Positions 9,420 to 17,483 of a stretch of 64,000 nucleotides of DNA are shown in pieces. This stretch comes from Planctomycetaceae bacterium (GTDB lineage Bacteria > Planctomycetota > Planctomycetia > Pirellulales > Pirellulaceae). Position 1 is the stretch's first letter; each line of letters begins with the position of its first letter. Under the pieces are notes generated by a model. The model saw nothing but the letters and a program-made list of their open reading frames with translations, searched no databases and had not been told where the DNA came from. Made by a program: the position numbers and the translations under genes. The stretch covers positions 62,001-126,000 of the forward strand of contig JAAYDI010000065.1 of the NCBI GenBank assembly GCA_012729315.1, written 5' to 3'.

Positions 9420-9958
9420 GGTAGTGCTCCTGGAAAACAGTCCGGCCTCTCGGCCTCATCTAACAAGCGTTCAATTTCCGCCACGACGGCATCGATCGTG
9501 CGGGCATCGGTGTCGACGACGTAATGTGCCAGCCGCTGATACAGTGGCGCGCGGCGCGCCAGTACTTCGGCCACTTCCTCGGTAAAGCTCTGCGTGCCGG
9601 TCAACGACGGACGCTGGTCATCGCCCGCGATGCGGCGGACGATCGTGTCGACCGAAGCGGTGAGCCAGATGACCGGGCCTGCCCGCCGCAGGACCGCGAA
9701 GTTGGCCTCCCGCTCCACCACCCCGCCGCCACAATCGAGCACCAGCCCATCGCGGCACGCAAACGTGCGGACCACCTCTTGCTCGAGATCCCGGAACGCG
9801 GGCCAGCCGGCATCGGCCACGATCTGCGGAATCCGCTTCCCGGCCCGGCGTTCGATCTCCGCGTCCAGGTGGACGACGGCCAGTCCGCGGCGCGCCGCCA
9901 GTTCGGCAGCCACCGCCGTCTTGCCTGTGCCACGATATCCCACCAGCACGAGATTCAC
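9416..9958 (-). CDS. aroK: Shikimate kinase
   Basis: I choose the GTG at 9958, giving 180 residues, because it overlaps the aroE stop as GTGA and puts the P-loop GYRGTGKT at residues 7-14, as in other shikimate kinases. The substrate-binding DAEIERR and LDCGGGVV motifs and the lid residues near DDQRPSL are present. It phosphorylates shikimate at O3 using ATP, the fifth step of chorismate synthesis in the cytoplasm. It sits between aroE and a Gfo/Idh oxidoreductase, with 4-base overlaps on both sides, so all three are one coupled operon. Confidence 0.93.
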   Translation of the reverse strand: MNLVLVGYRGTGKTAVAAELAARRGLAVVHLDAEIERRAGKRIPQIVADAGWPAFRDLEQEVVRTFACRDGLVLDCGGGVVEREANFAVLRRAGPVIWLTASVDTIVRRIAGDDQRPSLTGTQSFTEEVAEVLARRAPLYQRLAHYVVDTDARTIDAVVAEIERLLDEAERPDCFPGALP

Positions 9959-10812
9959 AGTTTCGCTTCCACTATGTGACGCATGACCTCGCGCGGCGCG
10001 GGCTGACCCGTCCACAACTCAAACTGCACATAAGCCTGGCCCAGAAACATCTCCAGGCCGAGGATCGTCTGGCAGCCCGCCTGCTGGGCGTCCTGGATCA
10101 GGCGGGTCCGCCGCGGATTGTAGACGGCGTCGAACACGGCCAGGCCGGGACGCAGCAGCTCACGGGGAACCAGACTGCGCCCTTCCTGCGGGTGCATGCC
10201 GACCGGCGTACAATGGATCACCAGGTCGGCACCTGCCAGAGCGCTTCGGAGCGACGCGTCGGTGAGCCGTTCGTGCTGGACGTTCACCCCGCCCGGGCTG
10301 CCGACATCGGCGGCCAGCCGCTCGAGTTCCGCGGCGTCGATGCCGAGGATCGTGAGCGTCGCCGGCGGCGCCTCCCGTGCAATCGTCACCGCCACGGCCC
10401 GGGCCGCTCCGCCCGATCCGAGCACCACGGTGCGACTCCCCTGCGGGTCCGCCCCCGACTCGCGCAGAGCATGGACCGCGCCCCGACCGTCCGAATTATA
10501 GCCCACCAGACGACCGCCATCGTTCACCACCGTGTTGATGCAGCCGATGACCCGGGCGGTCGCGTCCACCTCGTCCACTCCCGCCATCGCCTCCACCTTG
10601 TGGGGAATGGTGATGGACAGCCCGCGATAGCCCAGCACGCGAATGCCGTCCAACGCGCGGCCGACACTCCCCGGTGGCACGTCGTGCGCGACGTACACGT
10701 ACGGCAGCCCCAGCGCCTCGAAGGCGGCATTGTGGATCTCCGGTGACAGCGAGTGGCCTACCGGGTGGCCCAGTATGCCACATACGCTGGTCTTGGCAGT
10801 GATCGGCAGCAT
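9955..10812 (-). CDS. aroE: Shikimate dehydrogenase
   Basis: The start at 10812 gives 285 residues beginning MLPITAKTSVCGILGHPVGH; an ATG 36 bases upstream is possible but adds nothing conserved. Substrate motifs HSLSPEIHN and TIPHKVEA (catalytic Lys) and the NADP-binding LGSGGAARAV are all visible, as are NSDG and the late GLEMFLGQA. It reduces 3-dehydroshikimate to shikimate with NADPH, the step just before AroK, whose GTG start overlaps this stop. The operon is therefore aroE-aroK-oxidoreductase on the minus strand. Confidence 0.95.
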   Translation of the reverse strand: MLPITAKTSVCGILGHPVGHSLSPEIHNAAFEALGLPYVYVAHDVPPGSVGRALDGIRVLGYRGLSITIPHKVEAMAGVDEVDATARVIGCINTVVNDGGRLVGYNSDGRGAVHALRESGADPQGSRTVVLGSGGAARAVAVTIAREAPPATLTILGIDAAELERLAADVGSPGGVNVQHERLTDASLRSALAGADLVIHCTPVGMHPQEGRSLVPRELLRPGLAVFDAVYNPRRTRLIQDAQQAGCQTILGLEMFLGQAYVQFELWTGQPAPREVMRHIVEAKL

Positions 10813-10928
10813 GACAACCTGGCTCTCTAGGGTGCAACACAACATCGGCCGAAAACATCGTAACAGACTTCCCCCCCGTCGACAGCACGGAGGCGGGGTG
10901 AGAAGCGCGGCAGCGCGGGGCGGGCGGA

Positions 10929-12356
10929 TCATTGAGGTTCGTCGGGACCGCGTCCGTCCAGCCGGTACTGATCGATCTTCTTGCGCAAGGTGGTGCGATG
11001 CAGGCCGAGGATGCGGGCGGCCGCCGCGCACTGGCCGGCGTGGCGTTCGAGCAGCAGTTGCATGACCGGGGGCTCGACCAGTGCCAGCAGGCGGTTGTAC
11101 AGATCTCCCGCCTGGTGGGGCGCAGCCAGGCGGCTGGCGGTCCACTGCCGCAGCAGCGCGTGAATCTGCGGCGCGATGTCGTCCGGATCGGAAGCCGCCG
11201 CGGCTGCGGGTGATGCGGTGACGGCCGGAAGGTGTTCCGGCATGATCGTGCCGCCCCGTGCGACGATCACGGCATGCTCGATCGCGTTGCGCAGCTCGCG
11301 GACGTTGCCGTACCAGTCGCGTGTTTCCAGCGCGCGGCAGGCGGCCGCCGAAAGACGGCAGCGCTGCGTCTGCCCGCGGCAGAGCGCCTCCAGGAAGTAC
11401 TCGCTCAGCGGCACAATGTCCTCCCGCCGTTCGCGGAGCGGCGGGAGGGTGATGCGAAACGCGGAGATGCGGAAGTACAGGTCATGGCGAAAGGTGCCCT
11501 GCTGGACCCGCGCCAGCAGGTCCTGGTGGGAGGCCGAGATCACGCGGAAATCGGTTTGGACAGGACTGTCCGCCCCCACCGGTGTGACCTCGCCGTGTTC
11601 GAGCGCCCGCAGCAGCTTGACCTGGGTGGGCACCGGAATATCGGCGATCTCGTCGAGGAACAACGTGCCCTGGTGGGCTCGCACCAGCAACCCTTCACGC
11701 GACTGGTCCGCGCCGGTGAAGGCCCCTTTCACGTGCCCGAACAGTTCGCTTTCGGCCAGCGTGGAACTCAGGGCGGCGACGTTCACGACCACAAAGGGCA
11801 TGTGGCTCCGCGCGCTGTACTTGTGGATCGCGCGGGCCGCCAGTTCCTTGCCCGTGCCGCTCTCCCCCTGCAACAGTACCGAGGCGTCGGACGCCGCCGC
11901 CAAGGCGATCTGGTTGAACGCCTGCTGCATGACCGGCGTGTGCCCGACAAATCCTTCCACGGCGGTGATCGAGGCGTCGGACGCTGCCGTGCAGGACGAG
12001 CCTTCGATCGCACGCGTCAACACCTGCCGCACCCGTTCCACATCGAACGGCTTGACGAGATACTCAAACGCCCCGTTCCGGACGGCCTGGACCGCCGTGT
12101 GCAGATCGCCGAACGCGGTGATGACGATGATGGGGACAGGGCCGCTGAGTTTCCGGAACTGCTCCATTGCCGACAGACCGTCGATGCCCGGCAAGCGGAC
12201 ATCCAGGATGATCACCTCCACCGGTGTCGTCCGCACGCACTCCAGCCCCTGTTCGGCCGACGACGCGGTCAGCACGGTGTGCCCCATCTTCTCGCCCAGC
12301 CGGCGGATGCCCCAGCAGATGGCCTGTTCGTCGTCAACGACCAGCAGTTTCGCCAC
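10929..12356 (-). CDS. Sigma-54-dependent response regulator, NtrC family
   Basis: The 475-residue regulator has a receiver domain (phosphoacceptor D52 in LDVRLPG, K102 in LVKPFD), an AAA+ domain with Walker A GESGTGKE at 164-171, the sigma-54 contact loop GAFTGA at 211-216, Walker B LFLDEIAD, and a C-terminal Fis-type helix-turn-helix (RILGLHRTTLRKKI). Phosphorylation should let it open sigma-54 promoters. It overlaps the kinase gene upstream by 23 bp, so the pair is co-translated. Its target genes cannot be told here; I saw no clear GG-N10-GC sigma-54 promoter in the window. Confidence 0.95.
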   Translation of the reverse strand: MAKLLVVDDEQAICWGIRRLGEKMGHTVLTASSAEQGLECVRTTPVEVIILDVRLPGIDGLSAMEQFRKLSGPVPIIVITAFGDLHTAVQAVRNGAFEYLVKPFDVERVRQVLTRAIEGSSCTAASDASITAVEGFVGHTPVMQQAFNQIALAAASDASVLLQGESGTGKELAARAIHKYSARSHMPFVVVNVAALSSTLAESELFGHVKGAFTGADQSREGLLVRAHQGTLFLDEIADIPVPTQVKLLRALEHGEVTPVGADSPVQTDFRVISASHQDLLARVQQGTFRHDLYFRISAFRITLPPLRERREDIVPLSEYFLEALCRGQTQRCRLSAAACRALETRDWYGNVRELRNAIEHAVIVARGGTIMPEHLPAVTASPAAAAASDPDDIAPQIHALLRQWTASRLAAPHQAGDLYNRLLALVEPPVMQLLLERHAGQCAAAARILGLHRTTLRKKIDQYRLDGRGPDEPQ

Positions 12357-13761
12357 GCTCGTTCCCTTTGCTCACTAGCGGGAGTTCCACCACGAAGACG
12401 GTGCGGCGGTCGTCCCGGTGCCAGGTTATTCGGCCACCATGGTTCTCGGCGACTTCTTTCGCGACGGCCAGTCCCAGCCCGGCGCCGTCCGGCTTGCCGG
12501 TGACAAACGGCGTGAACAGTCGCGAGGCGATCTCGGGCGGCGGGCCGGGACCCGTGTCGCTGACCGTCAGCGTGACGTGCGCCGGACGCGGCGTGGATAC
12601 CGTGACGCAGACCTCTGCCGGGTGCGGCTCCACTCCCGGTTGGATCGCGCCGGCGGCCTCGATCGCATTCAGCAGGATGTTGAGCGCCAGGTGTTCCAAC
12701 GCATCGCGGTCCCCCTGGACCGGGACCGGGTCGGTCGTGAGCCGTACGTCGAGCTGCACCGCGGCATGCCGCGCAGCGGGTTGGACCAGGGGCAGGAGGT
12801 GGGCCACGAGCTGGGCGCAGTCCAGTTCCTGCCGGGAGCTCTGCCGGGTGGCGCCGAGCGTCAGGAACCGCTGCAGATACTGCTCCATCAGAATCATCTG
12901 CCGCGTGGCCACCGCCAGACTCTCGTCGTCCTGGCCCTGCGGGCAGTCGGCACGATGCAGGTCCAGCGCCATACGCGCACCGGTCACGGCGTTGCGCAAC
13001 TGGTGCGCCAGGCCACCGCCAAGTTGCGCGAGCGTGCGGATCTGTTCCGTGTGCCGGATCCGGTCTTCGTACTGCGCCAGCGTGACCGCCATCTGGTTGA
13101 CAGCCACTGCCAGTTGCCGGACCTCGTCGTCCCGCGCGGGCAGTGTCATGGGCTGGAAATCACCCTGCGCGATCTGGGCGACCTGTTCCCGCAACAGTCC
13201 CAGCGGCCGGGTGACGCGCGACGCAATGGCCATCGCCAGGCCGGCCACGATGGCCAGCGCGATGCCGCCGATGACCAGCGGCGGCACCACCGCCTGACGC
13301 CGCTCCCGCACGTACGCCTGCTGCGGGTAGAGCACGTGCAGCAGCCAGGGGCCGGTCGCCGGGTTGCGCGGCACGACGCTGACCGCCGCGCGCCGAAACT
13401 GCTCGCCGGCAATCCGCACCGGCGCCGTCAGTTCCAGCGGTCGGGAACCGGCGGCGGCGCTCAGGTCCCGCAGCAGGTCCTCGGTCCAGTCGTCCCGCGT
13501 CGCAGCCACCACCCGCCGGCGCTGATCGACCAGCACGAAGTCGGCACCCGACAGACCCTGCATCTGCTTGAGCACGGCGCGGGAGAGCGGATAGTTGGTC
13601 GACTGCGACAGCGTCCGGGTCACGTCCTCGATCCGATTGGAAATCTGCCGGGTCGTCTGCTGCGCGGCCAAGTACGCATGCAGCACGCTCAACGTGATGA
13701 TCGTGCCCAGCATGACGGCCGTCATCGGCACCATGACCTGGTATTTCAACGGCCACTTCAT
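12334..13761 (-). CDS. Membrane sensor histidine kinase
   Basis: The 475-residue kinase has a transmembrane helix at about 9-29, a periplasmic sensing region (30-158), a second helix at about 160-181, and a HAMP linker. The dimerisation domain carries the phospho-histidine H253 (GLAHQLRNAV), and the ATPase domain has N box NILLNAIEA, G1 DTGPGPP, F box FTPF and G2 GAGLGLA. It phosphorylates the NtrC-type regulator encoded directly downstream, with which it overlaps by 23 bp. The signal is unknown; the periplasmic domain has no recognisable ligand motif. Confidence 0.94.
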   Translation of the reverse strand: MKWPLKYQVMVPMTAVMLGTIITLSVLHAYLAAQQTTRQISNRIEDVTRTLSQSTNYPLSRAVLKQMQGLSGADFVLVDQRRRVVAATRDDWTEDLLRDLSAAAGSRPLELTAPVRIAGEQFRRAAVSVVPRNPATGPWLLHVLYPQQAYVRERRQAVVPPLVIGGIALAIVAGLAMAIASRVTRPLGLLREQVAQIAQGDFQPMTLPARDDEVRQLAVAVNQMAVTLAQYEDRIRHTEQIRTLAQLGGGLAHQLRNAVTGARMALDLHRADCPQGQDDESLAVATRQMILMEQYLQRFLTLGATRQSSRQELDCAQLVAHLLPLVQPAARHAAVQLDVRLTTDPVPVQGDRDALEHLALNILLNAIEAAGAIQPGVEPHPAEVCVTVSTPRPAHVTLTVSDTGPGPPPEIASRLFTPFVTGKPDGAGLGLAVAKEVAENHGGRITWHRDDRRTVFVVELPLVSKGNERGETAGR

Positions 13762-14149
13762 CTGCGCTGCTCCGCTGGAGGCCGATCAGTCCCGCGACGA
13801 TGCCCGGGTCCGTTCACCGTATCTCACGCCATTCTGGCGGCCGCAGATCGCATGGTCAAACAGGTCAGGCCACCCGCCAGCCCTGCTGCGGGTCGTACTG
13901 CATGTCGGCCCGGTCCCCTGCCTGGACACGCCGACTCGTCCCCGCGCACCGCTGTCCGTTGATCGTCACACATCCACAGTCGAACAAGCCGCGCAGCTGC
14001 TGTGCGACACCCCCATCAGGTCTCTGACGACCCGGTCTACACGGACCGGCAGCGGAACAGAAACGCGCACAGACCTGATCGTTATTTCATTTCTTGCGGA
14101 TAACCAGGAAGAGAATGATGAGGTTATTGCAGGATAAAGGTCTGCGAAA
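13762..14149. other. Non-coding spacer between the sensor kinase and tRNA-Gln
   Basis: No credible gene lies here. The only clear signal is the minus-strand promoter at 13831-13859. The part next to the tRNA, about 14080-14150, is AT-richer than its surroundings but has no hairpin I can support as a tRNA terminator. Confidence 0.6.
13831..13859 (-). promoter_or_regulatory. Putative promoter of the two-component operon
   Basis: On the minus strand TTGACC (13859-13854) and CAGAAT (13836-13831) are 17 bp apart. Transcription would begin near 13824, giving a 60-nt leader before the kinase ATG at 13761. Confidence 0.5.
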
Positions 14150-14220
14150 CTGGCCCCCAAGGATTCGAACCTTGACTAACTGATCCAGAGTCAGTCGTGC
14201 TGCCGTTACACTAGGGGCCA
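14150..14220 (-). tRNA. tRNA-Gln (anticodon CTG)
   Basis: The minus strand folds into a full cloverleaf: acceptor TGGCCCC with GGGGCCA, D arm GTG/CAC, anticodon stem ACTGA/TCAGT with loop CTCTGGA (anticodon CTG), and T arm CAAGG-TTCGAAT-CCTTG. It is 71 nt with discriminator G and no encoded CCA. CTG reads the CAG glutamine codon. A TATGAT at 14245-14240, about 20 nt before the 5' end, is a likely -10 element. An isolated tRNA, not in a cluster. Confidence 0.95.
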
Positions 14221-14420
14221 AAGGTGAAGATGATGAGCGATCATACCAAAAAACACGACGATCGGAAGCCCATGTACGCCGCTGGAACGACGCGACAGAG
14301 TTGGTCGACGACGGGCGGCCGGCAACATCGCGCCAGCGGCACGACACGTCCGAAAACGCCGGTCCGCGGGCAGGGCGGCACATGCTGTAACTCGTGATAA
14401 GTCAAGGACTACTTGCACTG

Positions 14421-14450
14421 TTGACGGTTCACCCCCGAGCGAACTAGAAT
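14421..14450 (+). promoter_or_regulatory. Promoter of the FHA-GAF-phosphatase gene
   Basis: TTGACG (14421-14426) and TAGAAT (14445-14450) are spaced by 18 bp, one of the best sigma-70-like promoters in the window. Transcription from about 14457 leaves a leader of roughly 45 nt before the ATG at 14503. Confidence 0.6.
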
Positions 14451-14502
14451 CGGCAGCATTGACTCAAATTCGGTATCCGACATTCGTGAGGGGTGGCCGA
14501 CA

Positions 14503-16173
14503 ATGGCTCATCTGTGTTCCGCCAATAGTCCCAAACGGGTACACCCGATCACGACCACTGACCAAAACGAGTTCACCGTGGGACGCCACCCCGACTGCAG
14601 TCTGGTCATCGACGCGGCCAGCATCAGCCGGCGGCATGCCGCCTTCACGTACGACGGGACCAACTACTACGTCCAGGATCTGGATAGCCGCAACTTTACC
14701 TATCTTAATAACGTGCGGGTGGATCCCAAGGGACCGCCGCAGCCGCTCAAGGACGAGGATCGGGTCAAGTTCTGTGATCTGGAATACGTCTTCCGCACCA
14801 CTGATCCGGCTCCCAACGGCGGCATTCTGTTCGTGGACGACGACGTCGATACGAACAATTCGACGATCATGTCAAAGGTCGGGTCGAAGGTTGGGGTGGG
14901 GTCGGCGAAAGGGTCGGTGCAGTTGACGGCCAGTCCGGAGGCGAAGCTCAACGCGTTGCTGGAGATCAATCGCAGTCTGGGGCGAGCGTTGGTTCTGGAC
15001 GAGGTCTTGCCACAGGTGTTGAACAGCCTGTTCAAGATTTTCGTGCAGGCCGATCGTGGTTTCATTGCCCTGCGCAATCCGGACGGCACGCTGGTGCCGC
15101 GCTGGTCCCGGACGTGGCGCGAGGATACGGCGGAGACAATTCGAGTCAGCCGGACGATCGTCAACAAGGTGATGGAAACCCAGGAAGCGATCCTGTCGGC
15201 GGACGTCATGATGGACGAGGAGTTCAACAAGGCGCAGAGCATCGCCGATTTTCGCATTCGGTCGATGATGTGCGCGCCGTTGTTGGACAGCCTGGGCAAC
15301 TCGATGGGAGTGATCCAGGTCGACACGGTGAAGCAGAGCAAGCGATTCCAGCAGGAGGATCTGGAAGTCCTGCTGGCCGTCGCCAGCCAGGCGGGCATCG
15401 CCATCGACAATGCCCAGATGCACGAGCTGGCGTTGCGCCAGCGCGTGATCGACCGGGACCTGGAGTTGGCCAACGAAGTCCAGCACCGGTTTTTGCCCGA
15501 CACGCGCCCCGCGATAGCGGGGTACGAGTTCTTCGATTTCTATCGGCCGGCGCATCAGATCGGCGGAGACTACTTCGACTATCTGCAACTGTCGGACGAT
15601 CGGGTGGGTGTGATCGTAGCCGACGTGGTGGGCAAGGGCGTGGCGGCTGCGCTGCTGATGGCCAAGTTGTCAGCGGAGGCCCGGTTTTGTCTGGCATCCG
15701 GTGCGGATGCGGCGGCCGCGGTGAGCATGCTCAACCGGCGGCTGTGCGAGTTGCAGCTGGATCGTTTTGTCACGGCAGTGGTGGCTCTACTGGACTCGAA
15801 ACGTCATGAAGTATCCATCGCCAACGCGGGCCACATGGCGCCGATCCTGCGGACGAAGGACGGCCAGGTGATGGAGCCGAGCAGCGTGGAAGCGGGTCTG
15901 CCACTGGGGATCGATGAAACGCTCAACTACTCTCAGGCCAAGGTGCAACTGGGACCGGGCGAATCCTTGACCATGTACACGGACGGTCTGAATGAAGCGG
16001 TCAACGAGACGGGCGAGTACTTCACGATCGACCGGATCCGCAAGCGGATCCAGGCGACCAGTGGCCTGCCGTCGGTGGTCGGCGATGCGGTGATCCAGGA
16101 CGTCTGCCGTTTCATCGGGCAGGGCGCTCAGAGCGACGACATGTGCCTGGTGACGTTGGGGCGCCTGGCGTGA
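14503..16173 (+). CDS. FHA-GAF-PP2C (SpoIIE-type) serine phosphatase
   Basis: The 556-residue protein has an N-terminal FHA phosphopeptide-binding domain (about 24-100: VGRHPDCSLVID, SISRRHAAF), a GAF sensory domain (about 150-310) and a PP2C/SpoIIE phosphatase domain (about 330-556) with metal motifs GGDYFDY, ADVVGKG, YTDGLNEA and QSDDMCLV. Such proteins act as effectors in partner-switching cascades, dephosphorylating anti-anti-sigma factors, or reverse Ser/Thr kinase signalling. No anti-sigma or kinase partner lies beside it. No signal peptide or membrane helix is seen, so it is cytoplasmic. Confidence 0.95.
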   Translation: MAHLCSANSPKRVHPITTTDQNEFTVGRHPDCSLVIDAASISRRHAAFTYDGTNYYVQDLDSRNFTYLNNVRVDPKGPPQPLKDEDRVKFCDLEYVFRTTDPAPNGGILFVDDDVDTNNSTIMSKVGSKVGVGSAKGSVQLTASPEAKLNALLEINRSLGRALVLDEVLPQVLNSLFKIFVQADRGFIALRNPDGTLVPRWSRTWREDTAETIRVSRTIVNKVMETQEAILSADVMMDEEFNKAQSIADFRIRSMMCAPLLDSLGNSMGVIQVDTVKQSKRFQQEDLEVLLAVASQAGIAIDNAQMHELALRQRVIDRDLELANEVQHRFLPDTRPAIAGYEFFDFYRPAHQIGGDYFDYLQLSDDRVGVIVADVVGKGVAAALLMAKLSAEARFCLASGADAAAAVSMLNRRLCELQLDRFVTAVVALLDSKRHEVSIANAGHMAPILRTKDGQVMEPSSVEAGLPLGIDETLNYSQAKVQLGPGESLTMYTDGLNEAVNETGEYFTIDRIRKRIQATSGLPSVVGDAVIQDVCRFIGQGAQSDDMCLVTLGRLA

Positions 16174-16204
16174 AGGCCGCCCCCGGACCGGGCGTGGCTG
16201 GCGG

Positions 16205-17353
16205 TCAGAAACCTCTCCACAGCCACCAGTCCTCGCCGCCGCACAGCGTGGCGCAGGGGATGGGGATGGCTGCTGGGATGGCCGCGGCCGGCTGTGGGAT
16301 CGTGTCCGGTGCTGTTGCCGGACGGTCGTGGACCACGAGCCAGACGTTGCGGAACTGTACCGGATTGCCGTGGTCCTGCAGCAGGATCGGCCCGTCGTAC
16401 GCCGTCTCCGGTTGACCGGCGCCTGTCTTGCTGAAGATGGTGCGCTGGCTGTGAATGGGCACGCCGTTATGCAGCACGGTAATGGACGCATCGGTCGTCT
16501 TGTTGCCTTCGGGATCCCACCTGGCGGCCGTGAAGTCGATGTCGTAGGTCTGCCACGCCAGCGGCGGGAAACTCATATTCAGATCGGGTCCCTGCTGGCG
16601 GTACAGTGCGCCGCAGTCGTTGAACTGGGGCAGCAGGCCAAAGGAGTCGAGGATCTGCACCTCGTAACGGCGCTGGATATAGACCCCGCTGTTGCCGCGT
16701 CCCTGTTCGCGCGCGTGTGGCATGTAGGGGGTCTGAAACTCCAGGTGCATGTGGAAATCGCGCACCGGCATTCTGGTCACCGCGCCGGGTGCGAGCCAGC
16801 CGGCCGGCGTCAGGCGGCCCGATTCGAACCGAGTGACGCTCGAGCCGTCGAACAGCACGATGGCTCCTGGCGGCGGCGCGGCTCCAAGCGTAATGCTCGT
16901 GCGCCGTACCTGCTGCACCTGCCCCACTTCCCGCCCCCTGGCATCGATCACCCGCCCCCGCCCGTTCTGCATGATCACCGTGCCCCGCTCGCCGGTCAAC
17001 GTCAGCTGCTCCCCGTGCCGTACGCCGTTCCAGGAAATGAAGTTCTCCTGGTCCCACCCGTTGCCCGGCAGACCGCCCGGCAGGCCCAACGCGGAGAACT
17101 GACCCTGCCCCAGCGCGACGATCTGTAGCCCAAACGAGACGCGCCGGCCGTCCACTGCCCGCACGTCCCCAAAGTACTCGCCCTGGAACGCGAAATCCTC
17201 GTCCACCTCGGCCAGCGTCGTGGCCACCAGATCGGGCTGTGGATCGTCCGCCTCGGCCGAGGCAGACAAGACGTGCAGTGCGGCCAGAACGGCCACGGTC
17301 GGACACAGGAGACAGGAACACAGGAGCTGGGGACGCAGGAGCTGGGGACACAT
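16205..17353 (-). CDS. Secreted DUF1080 (3-keto-disaccharide hydrolase-like) protein
   Basis: Starting at 17353 gives 382 residues with an N-terminal hydrophobic signal ending near LSASAEA. The C-terminal half is a DUF1080 jelly roll: IVLFDGSSVTRFESG, then DFHMHLEFQTPY, GRGNSGVYIQRRYEVQILDS, GALYRQQ and ILLQDHGNPVQFRNVW. DUF1080 domains bind or cleave carbohydrates, with some acting on 3-ketosugars made by Gfo/Idh enzymes, and are heavily expanded in planctomycetes. The first residues (CPQLLRPQLLCSCLLC) are encoded by a 15-bp tandem repeat, so the exact start is uncertain. A glycosidase-like gene lies directly upstream on the same strand. Confidence 0.88.
   Translation of the reverse strand: MCPQLLRPQLLCSCLLCPTVAVLAALHVLSASAEADDPQPDLVATTLAEVDEDFAFQGEYFGDVRAVDGRRVSFGLQIVALGQGQFSALGLPGGLPGNGWDQENFISWNGVRHGEQLTLTGERGTVIMQNGRGRVIDARGREVGQVQQVRRTSITLGAAPPPGAIVLFDGSSVTRFESGRLTPAGWLAPGAVTRMPVRDFHMHLEFQTPYMPHAREQGRGNSGVYIQRRYEVQILDSFGLLPQFNDCGALYRQQGPDLNMSFPPLAWQTYDIDFTAARWDPEGNKTTDASITVLHNGVPIHSQRTIFSKTGAGQPETAYDGPILLQDHGNPVQFRNVWLVVHDRPATAPDTIPQPAAAIPAAIPIPCATLCGGEDWWLWRGF
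17317..17346. repeat. 15-bp tandem repeat over the DUF1080 gene start
   Basis: AGGAGCTGGGGAC(G/A)C is present twice in a row just inside the 5' end of the DUF1080 gene, with a related degenerate AGGAGACAGGAACAC before it. It encodes the repeated PQLL of the signal peptide. Confidence 0.7.
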
Positions 17354-17483
17354 GGAGCACAGGCCTTTGGAAACGACGGAGGTGAGCCGGACATTGCCAC
17401 GCACACGGTGACTTCCAGCTTGCGCCAAGGGCCGGGCGGTTTCAAGCGCATCGCGGGCGAGTCGGCCGCAGGGAGCCGCCGTT

